A DNA stretch of 64,000 nt, taken from Notospermus geniculatus. Its lineage: Eukaryota; Nemertea; Pilidiophora; Heteronemertea; Lineidae. Below, piece after piece: positions 9,888 through 21,800 of the stretch. The stretch is taken from the NCBI GenBank assembly GCA_002633025.1, contig NMRB01000179.1, positions 389,787-453,786 of the forward strand. The letters run 5' to 3'. Numbering within the stretch: the first letter of the stretch is position 1; every line of letters starts with the position of its first letter. The position numbers were made by a program, and so were the translations under genes. Below the pieces are notes generated by a model. It was not told the origin of the DNA and ran no database searches. It saw nothing but the letters and a program-made list of their open reading frames with translations.

Positions 9888-12800
9888 CTGAAAGAAAAAA
9901 TGTTTTACTCTTAGATTTGTACAACTTGTGGCACATTAATTGTTCAAACTCTTAAAACATTGGATAAATTATTTGAAAATATATGTGAGGCAGGGTATAG
10001 AGAAACCCATCAGATGTCGCTGAATGATCAACAAGGGCTGTCAGATTGCCTGTGCATTGATCTACTACTGTTTACCTGTTGCGAAGTACATTTCAGCTAT
10101 TGAAATGTGCTGGTTCACCAAGGCCATTAACACTTTCCTCAAATGCGACATCTGATGGGTTTTTCTAGACCGCCACACATATCTGCTGGATTTTGAGAAG
10201 GATTAGTCACTTCCTGGGTTTATCTGCCTCACACTTTCAGTGGGAGGAGGTTTTCAAACTGCTATGCGAGTCCACAGTATTAAACTTACCCATAGACAAT
10301 GGTAGTGTTTCTTTCCTTGGACTGAGCATCCTTCAACGCAGCATGGATGATCAGCATTTGATGTATGGAACGTCAGCTCTGTCACCTTCTCATCCTGGTC
10401 ATGTAGCCTGAAACAAGACGAGGATATGGTCTACCATTGTGCTATGGAGCGGCTCACATTTGGTTAAGGTAGCACTAGCTTAAAGCCACTTTCTGAAACA
10501 GGCCCCTGGACAGGAGCTGCTGAATGGCAACTACCGGCAAAGCAGGAATTCTGAGACTGGGAGGACACTGAATATCATTCACCCACCTGGCGTGTTCTCT
10601 AACACGCTCCTTTGTGTAAAACATGCCACCACAGCCTTCTACGTTACAATGATAATGATCCTTATAAAGCATTGAGCAGCGGGCACGGCAAGGGTCATTG
10701 GCAGTATATCTGTCAAATATAAGATAAAGAGTATTAAGCATCCAGCATGGAAAAGGTCTTTGACACTGACAGTGCAACTGTCCAATATACAAGTACAAGT
10801 ATGACACAAGATGACACAAGAATAAAACACCACCAGAGTCGAAGAAATTCTGTTTTCCTGCCCATACTTTGAACAGGTTGTTGGGAGAACACTTCCGTTA
10901 TTGTGTTGATCATTTACCTGATCATGTACTTTTTCCACGACTCATCTCTCTCTCTCTTCTCCATTATCTTTGGCAATGGTCGACTAAGCAGCGGTTGTTC
11001 ACTAATAGGTGGCGCTGACGACATCACATCTTTTTCCCGCTTCACTTGACTAGAACTTGCTGACGGGACTTGACTCTCTTGCGGTTCCTCCTTAATCGCC
11101 ACATCACCATGGGAACCAGTCGGCGTGGCAACATCTTCATTCTGCTCCTTCACCGCAAAACTGGGTATCGGAAGACTTAGGGAATTATTTAACTCAGCAT
11201 TTTTTAGGACGGAGGCACATTTTGCGAGGGCAGATTGAAGTTGCTGCTGACGCAATTCAGCAGTTAGGGAGAATCTGGAATGTGGTAGGGAGTCTGTGGC
11301 TGGAGGCGGGGAACTTGAAACAGAATTTGGTGTCGAGGTACCAGAGTTTATAGTCTTGGTATCAAAGTGTTTTAAGTCTTCTAAGTCCATGTATTCTGGA
11401 TTGTTTTGCTCTCCTACATTGCTTGGCTTGTCGCTGCTCTGTAGACCGATCGCTGTCATGAGGGCTTTCTGAGCGTGGTTGAACATGGCTTGCTGCTGTT
11501 CCAGTGGCAAAGATAGGGCCTGCGGAAGCACTAGTCCGTGAGGGAGCTGGTTGGTAAGACAGAGTCTTGGGGCGATGGACCTCACTGGTGTCGGTGGCGC
11601 GGGACTCGGCGCACCGCTTTGGCGTCCAACCGAGCCAGCATCGTTGGACGATCCGGCCTTGTCATCACTGCTCTCCTGCTTGTAACGTTTGTACGCGAAC
11701 TCAAAGTCACGACGTTCGTGTTTCCGTTTGTGGGAATAGAGCTGCCCAGTTGAATGGAGGACATAGTTACACCCTGAAAATAGAAACTTTCTGTTAGAAA
11801 GGAAGAAAACTTGAATCGAAGCCTACATTCCATTTGGAAATGGAGGGGACATCAGTTATGTGAATGAACATGTTCAACAGTGCCACATTCAAGGTGCTCA
11901 GAAATGAATGAAGAACCGGAGTGCCCAAAGGAGGCGCTGGGGAACAAATCAGTTTTAACACAAAAGTGCATGCTCTGCGACGTTGAAAACGTCACTGACG
12001 TTGCACATCGTCCGTGATGTTATGTGCGATATGTCATTCAGAATCAATGACGTTGCTCTTCGGTCTGTTATTTACGCTAAAATAGTCAATTTTATCGATG
12101 AAATTCAACATGTTCCCACTTGAATTTTCGTTTGAAAACACTCAGACAAATTGAGTCAGCCATTTACTTGATGATGAACGTTTAAAATTCAAAATTCAGT
12201 GGGCTACTTCAGGTATATTAGGGCTGGAAGTAGGGTGTAGTTTCAGAATTAAATGGCAAATAACGTTGGCTTTTTTTCGACGTCACAGTTTTAACTGAGT
12301 TGTTCATCAGCATCACGTCACGGATTAGTTCCTCCGGTTCCTCATTAGTTTGGAAAAGTTAAAAGTCGCACAAGAGCACGTGGGGAGAAAAATGAGTCTG
12401 TAGCGTTCCAAGCTCGATATCTAACTCCACTACGTCAGCGCCTTCTTGCGTAAGTAGGCTCTCTATGGGCAATTCAGTTGTAAGGGAACTAATTATGGTG
12501 AATTGCCCATTTAGAACCAACTGGCACTAGAGGAAACTCTCAAATGGAGGAGTGACAACTCTCAGAAGAAACCTCGTGGAAACTTTAGTTGCGAAGTATT
12601 TCATCAGATGGCAGCATTTTAGGGTAAAATCTGGTGCAAAAAACCAAGGTGACAAATCACTATCTGCCTCATACCTGGTCTTATACAGTGAATGTGGTTA
12701 CTGATCTTGCTGTATTTGCACCCGCTGTAGCTACAATGTTCGTATTTCATAAACTTTTTGAAGCCGTCTTTGCTCAGGACCTCGTCTTTCTGGTGGTACG

Positions 12801-15800
12801 TCTTGTGTTTTTCTGAAATGGAAGAAAATATTGCATGAAGTGAGAAGCCAGTCATATCAAATGAGTGATGCCTATTATCAAGGTTTCAGAATTCTTTCTA
12901 AGCAGAACTGGGCATGTTTCATCCTTACCCATATCAGCCTTGTTCTTGAACGTGAACTCACACCCCTGACGCCGACAATGAAAATGAGTTGTACGCTGGC
13001 CGTAGAATTGACATTTTGTCGTCCCACAATCCTCTGTGGCACGGAAACGCTGGAAACCTTCCTGAATGATGGCGGAGTCTTTGCGGTGATAATTGGCGTG
13101 CATCTGGACATCTGAGGTGCTGATGTAGACCTTGTTACAGCCAGGCTGAAAGCAGATGTTATACTTAAGATAGTGGCTCAATATGACACAGAGTCAGCTA
13201 GAACCATTAAATTTATTGAGCATGACGTCACAACCATGACATCATCACCCACACATAAGGAACCCAATAAATATCTCCACCAGCTCATGATATGACGTAG
13301 ATCTATATTATGTAAAGCCAGCAACAACCAGGTGATATCGCAAGCGATTTAATCGCCACTGAGCAAAATCACCTGTTGACGCCAGGTGTGCGCTGGCAGC
13401 GATGCATGGAATCCTCTCGCTTGCGATGTTCACCCATTGTCAAACAACACCAAAGCCGATATCGCCTAGTCTGCGGTGGCTGGCAACAAGATCGGTAGTG
13501 AGTAGATCGCCTGCGATATCGCCTGGTGTGCTGCTGGTTTAACTGTTCATGCTTCTAGAGTCAGATTCAGTGGTCATACAGCTAAAACTCCAAATCTTGA
13601 GCTCTCCATCATTCCTATCCTACCTCGTCTTTTTTAAACATGATCAACTCGGTAAACATAATGAAAAATAGTTCTGGCAAGACATCCTTTAGGCCCTTTG
13701 TCTTGCAATCTCCAAAAGAGAAATCAAACGATATTCAAAATACAGTGGACACCTCTGCCAGGAGGACACCTATCTATTAAGGACACCAGAATTCAGTTCC
13801 AAACTGGTCATTTCTATTCATTTTGACCTCTGTAATCAGAACACCTCTCAATTAAGGACAGCAACTACCAGTCCTGAAGGTGTCCTTAATAGAGAGGTTT
13901 GTGACTGCTGGGAAAGAAACTCACTTGTAAACAATGATAATGCGTCTGCTTCTTATTATGGGTACACTCTCCAAATCGATCCTCGCAGTCGTCCAGTGGA
14001 CTGTACCGCATGAAGCCATGTTGCAGCGAGTCATCACGTTTTTTGTGCCATTTGAAATGCCTTATCATCTCTTCTTTCTTGACGAAGACTTTGAAACTGC
14101 AGTCCATGCAGTGATAGTGTTCACGATACATCATATCCTGACAGTGTGTGCCCTTACAGTCCTCAAACCCAGTAAACCTGTGATGATGAATGGATAGGAG
14201 CTTCAAATAAACATGTCTCAAAGGGAAGGGGCCAAATTAAAGCCACACTTTATTGAATTCAGAAAGTGCTACGTCCTCCGATGTTAATGGAGTGTAAAAT
14301 GTACTATGCTCTACCTTAATACATTAGAGCTCTGCTTGCACTTTTTTCAGTGTGTGCTGAAAACTAGGCCTTGATTCTTTGAAGTATGTACCTGCACTCT
14401 CCTAACACTTTGAAAATACCGTAAAATTCAATACAGATGAGTTTTATGCTTAGATGGCTTTTAAACATTGGTTAAACAGTGGTAGGGGTCACTGTGTTAA
14501 GTCGAATCCTGATGATATCAGGCCCTCTAAGCACTCGCTACCTACATCACTGCGTGTGGGGAGTAAGCTCCCTACATCACTGCGTGTGGGGAGTAAGTGC
14601 TGAGAAGTCCTTTTTGCCTCAACATACCGGTAATTCAGCAGTTTCACCTCTCAGAATAAATACCAGCTCGGCCAGATTTTCAGCTCCCATTGCTTGTTCT
14701 CTGACAAGTAAAATGGCCAGTTCTGGAACTTGTTCTGAGAGGTGGTTTATGACTGTTTGTTTTCCTGAATTTTGACAGTGTCATAGCATTCAGAAATTTT
14801 ACCTTTTGATATACTTTGCATAGTCGGGGAGTAACTTTCCTGCTGCTGATTCAGCTGGAGATTTGGTTCCTGATGATGGCGTCAACTCTTTATTGAAACA
14901 GGCTCGGATATACGCTGCACTTTCGACGAACTTGCCATTGCCTAGGAAAAGGAATTTAAGAAGGTCATTTTTATGGTGGTTGTGGCGGCCATGTTGGAAA
15001 TTGGATACATGCTGCAATTACAACGAACTGGCCATTGCCTATGAAAAGGGATTCAAAAGGGTCATTTTTTAATGGTGGCTGTAGCGGCCATGTTGGAAAT
15101 CAGTCCAGGTCGAATAGAACAGACTTGACAACTGTTTGGTTGCGAATATTCTCATAATAGAATGCTGGCGGATGCGCTCACCTGGACCATTGATGCCAGT
15201 GCTGCTTGCAGTGGGTCCCGTCTTCGTGGGCGTGGAATGGCAGCTGGCGTCAGCACTAGGGGGTGCTTCAGTTGCATTCTCATCATCTTTGTGGAGTTGA
15301 TGCACTTCACTTGTGATTGTTCTTGGAGCTGTGGAAGAAAAGACGATGGAATTGACAATGCACACAAATTTTGCAAAGAAATCTACCCTCTGCACTGCTG
15401 CCATCTTGTGATCTACACCAACACTAACTCAGTCTTGCAAGCCTGGGACGAACGATTGAAGATTACTGAGTGTATGTGCTGAAATATAAGAATATTTTCA
15501 AACATGAAAAGCTTCACCCTAATAGACCAGGAGCCCCCAAGGGTCAGGGTAGCTGAAAAGCGAACCAATTTTCTCTTCCGTAACATTGCTACTTGTATAT
15601 CACTGTTCATCAATATGGAAGTCTGCCGGGGATTTGATGGTGGGTGTGGCCGTCAGGGTTGTCACTGTGGAACAGAAAAGTTGATCTAGTTCAACTAGAA
15701 AGTGTACCTCATGGTAACAGTGGAAAATTACTGCATTAGAGTGCAACAATCCCTTTAAACCTTTCCACTGAAGGACAATTTTGTCGAACATGAAAATATG

Positions 15801-18800
15801 TACGGCTTCAAAGGTCTGAAATTCGTCACATACGTAGGTAGGCCTACATGTATCTATAAAGCTTTCCAATGAATGAATACTTTGAGAGATGGCTTCTGTA
15901 GAAATTGAAGGAATAGTAGGTTTATTAGTTTAAAGCTAGGAATCCACTACTGATTTTCTGCGTTGCGACTTGCTTTGCAACCTGCTACCTGCGCATGAAT
16001 ACGATCGCAAGGAACTGATACCAGTCGCCGACCGATTGCCGACTGAAATTGACCACATCTTCGCCATTGGTGGAAATCACGTCTAGCGAGTCCACTATGG
16101 CGATCGAGTGCCCAGTTGCAACGCAACCCAGTTGCAAAGCAATTCGCAACGCAAAATCAGCTTGAAAGCAATGGTGGATTCCTGGCTTTAATGAAATTGA
16201 CACTGAGACCAAAAGAGTTCCTGTGCAACACCTCTTTCCACAGTCGAATATCTTCTTTGGCAACGAGAATACCCTTCCAATCAACAAGTCTGCAAACCGC
16301 ACAACCGGTCTGAGCACTACGCAGCTCTGAGCTCACCACCCCCAGAATATACACCACACAGAAGTCAGAGCTTGATATGATGGCAAAACCGACATTAGCC
16401 CATTTATACGTTTCTCAATTATCCAAAGATATTTAGATAGTTCGCATAAGTGGAACTGAAGACGATGGAGGTCACATACTGACGCCTGGGAAAATAGATC
16501 AAATGTCTTAAAATTAATGCGCTACGTTTTACAAAGTGTTGGCGTGCTTCACGAATTTTCTTTTTCAGCGAATGTAACAGAATTTCTGGCATTTAGGTAA
16601 ATAGCATTTCCGAGGGTATAATTGGTGGAGTAATTAGTCGTAAACGTTTATATGGATTCGTTTTCATATTCTTGTTCTGTGGTGTATATCATGGTTCATT
16701 TTGTAGGGAAGAGCAACATGACTGCCAGGACTCGGGGTTCTGCTGGGCAATAGAGCTTGTGCAGTGGCTCACTATGACGTCACTTTTGACCGGCCGTCCA
16801 CCACGCTGATGTCGATGACAAAGTTCGCCATCAGTAGGTCACGTCATGGTTGAAGTCACACACATTCCACTTGTGCGGACGACAAAGTGTGCATGTCAGT
16901 CGACGACATAATTTGACGTCAATTTGACATCAAGATGGCAGATTTTTCTGTGATGACGTCATCTGCACAAGCTCTGTGTTCAGTAATTTTTGAGATCTGC
17001 AGTGTGCATGGCAAGTTTTTTTACTGTTCAAAGAGCAGTTTTCTAGGCCAGAAATCAAACCAGTTTGATGGTGCTGGGTAAGTATTGAACTATAGACTCG
17101 ACCCAAGCATGTCCCGACTTAGTCCTCAGCAAGTCCGCCTCAACAGTGCCTTCAGAATCAGATTGTTAGATTTTTATACACAATTTTACCAGTTATCTAA
17201 CTGTTTAGAACATCATGAAATCGAAATTCCAGCATCCCCCCAAATGAAAAGGGATAAGAAAGTAGGCCTACATAATGCTTTTACTTCAAGTTTTGTAGTG
17301 CATTTACATTGGACCTCGCTGTGCAAATCTTACCGGTAAGTAAAAGCATTTGCTAACTTTTATGAATACCGGCCGTTATCGACGTCTACATGAATATATG
17401 ACAAAAATTGCCTGTACAGTTCATTTAATACAAGGCCAACATTTATCTGTAATGCCCCAAAATCCACCAACAAAGAATGCATTAATCTGTTTTGATCAAC
17501 ATTTTCCATTTTACACCAAATAGGACACCGCTAATTCAACAAAAAATACAAAACAGAAGAAATACCAGCAGACAGCATTAAATTTGGAAAAGACTTGATC
17601 ACAGCACGGGCCAAGTGGGAGTATTATGCTAATATGCATAAGTACTCTAATAATAAATTCTCTCAAACCTTAGAAACGGCCCAAAGTTGTCTTTGCCTGA
17701 TCCAAGGAAACGGGCACTGTTTAGACGACCCACAATGGCCTAATTACACATGCATAATTTCTTTGTTCAAGGGCTCCAACATCGTGCTTATAACATACTG
17801 TAGTTTGCTGGAGAAAGCCTCACACATGCCATTTATAATTTATACATGGATTTTTTATCGCCACGTTATATGTCCGCATATTGTTTTTGTTTGAAACCAT
17901 GGAAATTTAATTATGAGATATTCATGTTGTTACGAACAATGACCGAGTCATGAAAGTTCGATGCTGACGGCCCAACAGTCACGTGCGACTTTCCCTCGTT
18001 ATCTCATGATTAAATTATTCAGAAGAAGAAAATTATATAAATTAATTAAGAAGCTAATTCTAATAAAGAGCTTTGTACCTCCGATGCCATACCTGGCCAG
18101 GAGCTTAGGCGTTACTATGACAACCAACAGAAAACGATTTAATTTTTCAAGAAAATAGCCTCTGCATGCCCCGCGCTGATATCTAAACGATCCCCGCAAA
18201 TTTCCAACCAATCAATACCGTTTTCACTTATTGCTACCAAAATCAAACCGGGACAAAAATACCCCGCGTGTAACCATGGCAACAGTTGGATTCCATAAAG
18301 GACTGTTTCATGGCAATATTCCAGTTTATTATCTCGGAGACAATAAAGAGTTTATGCCAGGTTCTACTGCGTTAAGTTAATGTATAAATTGGCAAGAAAG
18401 TAAATTCCGATTGCAGGCGCATTAGTGGAGAATATTTCCTGATAAAACGCAGAAATTATTAGACTGATTTTGATAGCGAACATATCAAGACGGGACGGCG
18501 TCAATCCTACCACTCGCATCAAATTAATTAGCCGCTACTTGAACACTGGTAATTTCTTTTCATTTATCCCCGACAGAAACAAACCTATTAGAACATATTG
18601 TTAGCGGTATAATATGGGTTTTGTCAAGCAAAACTTCCACGAGAGTGAAAATGTCCGAGGCCAGATTTTAACCCCTTTTGGTGGGTTTTTCTGTCAACTG
18701 TGGTCATTCTAATGAATGATGAGGATACTTTGTTGAGGCATTTTAACGTTTGTTGTTTTTTGTACCCAAAGTGGGCCAAACGGCCAAACAGCACGCGGTA

Positions 18801-21800
18801 TTATTTCATGGCGGACTGGTTGTTACGTAACGATCTTCCACCCCAAGGAACCGTGTTGACAAAAGAATGGGCCCAGGAATTTATAGTTCATTAATAATGA
18901 GTTGGAGAATGACATTTACGTACCATGAGGCCTTTTTACACAGAGTCGATTCAATCCGCTTCGAGGCCAGTTGACTTACTTTGTACCATGAAAAGGGAAG
19001 GATAGTACAGGTCGTATGGCTTATTTCACGGTACAAAAAGCAAGTGAACTGGCATGATTGGCCACGATCCGGATCAAACTGACTTTATGTGAAGACAACT
19101 GTGGTTTCCCTATCACCAGTGGACTTCAATTGAAGTACGATCATCGAATGCAACAGCCCCAAACTCCAGCTTCTACCTGTCTGTCTCCAGTGCATCAGAC
19201 AAATGAAATTTTCATTGAATTACCTTGTTAAATTTTACAAAGTGAAGAGATAGACAATTCCCCTGCAGCTGATACGACTCAGATTGTTACAGATTACTAC
19301 ACATTTTTAGGTGGAATTATGACGATGAGGTACGCGGGACATCTGCCAAGAGTCGATTTCAAGGATTATATTTCAAATTATCAAATTTTTGCAGCGTCAC
19401 AGCCGCACTGTGTGGAGATAATCAATCACTCAACCCTGGATTCGGTGCTCGCAAAATCAACATTATCACGGCTGTTGTTCTAATTGTGAATTCCTTTTTT
19501 CCCCTCACGTAGACAAAATCATTCGGCTAGAACGGCCTTCTTCTATGAATGTGACAGTTCAGTGGTGGAATTTGAATGGGAAGTCATTACATAACAACCT
19601 GTCCATCTTGAAACATATCACATTCCTTTTGGCTGATTGGACCATTTTGCTTAGGTGATATCGCGTAGGAAAACGAGGACTTTATAACTACAGGGTGTGC
19701 CAGAAAACTGTCTCTTGAACAGTAGCATTTCTACTGTTTACGGGACACTTTCTCTGGGCTCCGTAGGCGTAGATGACAACCAGGATCATGAAATTCCAAT
19801 TCAATCAAAAGATAACGGGCGAGATACGACATCCAAGATGTTCACTTCTTGCAGAAAAATTCAACAAATATTTCTTAATATCTGTCAACACTGGAATTTT
19901 TTGTTTTCATAAATTATTTCCCTCCATCCACTCAAAATCCACATCCGTTAAGCACTCGCGCGCATCTATTTTTACCTCTTACAATAATATGTGGTATTTC
20001 TGAATCAATTGATGTAAACGTCCCAATAAACCTTGATGATTTTACCTAATGACATCACCATGGTTTCGCATAAATGCAGACAAAACTCACGCCTAATGTA
20101 ACAGCGGTGTAAAAGCCTCGGGACGGGAGGCAATGAATCAAAATCCCGCAGGAAACTCCATAGAAACGTGAAACATTTCCCTACCTAGGCCATGCAAAAT
20201 GTTTTTTCCTTAAATCACAATGAAGTAGAGTGCAACCTAGGACACATTTAGGACTGGTAGTTAGCGTCCTGAATAGACGATATCACTCCAAAAGAGGGCA
20301 GCACCTGACAGGTCCAGCGTCATGATGTTCCACACATCATTTCATGATATCTTGACGTGAGACGAAAAAAAAGTCAAATTATTTCCCGACGTCATGATCG
20401 CTGAAACAAATGGATTTTTTTCAAGTCACGTCATGGCATTCAGAAATGACGTGCGGGACGTCATGACGCTGGATGCGTCAGATGCTGCACTCATTTGGAG
20501 TGATATCGTCTATTGAGAGGTGTCCTGATTACAGAGGTCAAAATGAATAGAAATGACCAGTTTGGTGTCCTTAATAGAGGTGTTTTCGGACATATTTTCA
20601 ATCTGGTGAACTTTCTATCAATTCTAAATCTTTAAGAATAAATTGGTTTGCCCTATCCTCAATTAGCGTGTGAGCCTGATGCAGCGGACCATGTCAATTC
20701 CGAAGTATCTAGGATACAGCCCTGTAACTACAAGCCCTCGCAACATTGTATTATTGCTCCTGACGTCACAAATAGCGCAGTAATGTGAATTCTGCAGCAA
20801 TGTAGAAATTGTTCAAATGTCATTCCAACATATGGGAGCATCCCACTTCGGCGTTCTGTATGTAAATTCTTGTACTTGTCAGGTGTCAGGAAGTGAAAAT
20901 GCAGCACATATTAAAGGTCAGGGTCCATATATAAAAACATACTTAAGTCAAAGTGTGACACTTATCTTTTGTGTTGAACAAAGGATAAGTGTCACACTTA
21001 GACTTAAATAGTTTTATGATGGGCCCTGGGCTTGATCCCATTCTTCACGTGATAGAGAGGGAAATCTTTGACAGTGCAGGTTTCTTCCAGGTCCACTGGT
21101 TTTCTCATGGGCCCATATTCATAAAACTACCGGTACTTAAGTCTAAGGGCCGTAAAGTATAGCTGAAGTTAGACTTTCTCTTTGCTTGAAGCATTGAGAA
21201 AAGTCTGACTAAATGAAAGTCTGGCTGAAGTCCGACCCAAGCATACAGCCCTTAGCTGTGTCTGTGATACTCATCTTGGGCCCATATTCATAAAACTATC
21301 GGTAAGTGTAAGTGTGACACTTATCCTTTGTTCAACACAAAAGATAATCATACTTCGACTTAAGTATGTTTTTAATATGGACCATGCTGTCCATTAAACT
21401 TTCGTAATAGCTAATTTATGTCATATTTGAAATTATAGCTCTCAATCTAATTTAATATTTAAGTATTTCATTTTACTGGCTGAGTTGGGACTCTGAGTTC
21501 TGAAAACTAACTTTTCTCTGAAATAGAGAGACCATGACTTTCAAATCAATTTTTTGCACCGAAGCTGAGAGGGGACTCGGTTCACAGAACAGCCGAAACA
21601 ATATCAAAATACAATGCATTCACTGGTTGATTAAGGCCTGGAGACTGGTTGCCACGACGACTGATTAAAACCCCAGTCTGTTTATGTCCCATATCAATTT
21701 AATTGAAATCAAAGAAAGTGTTGCCCGGGTAACTGATTGTGTTCACGCCATGAGTTGCAGCCAATATTGCAATTACCTGAAAGGTGGAAAAATATTAAAA

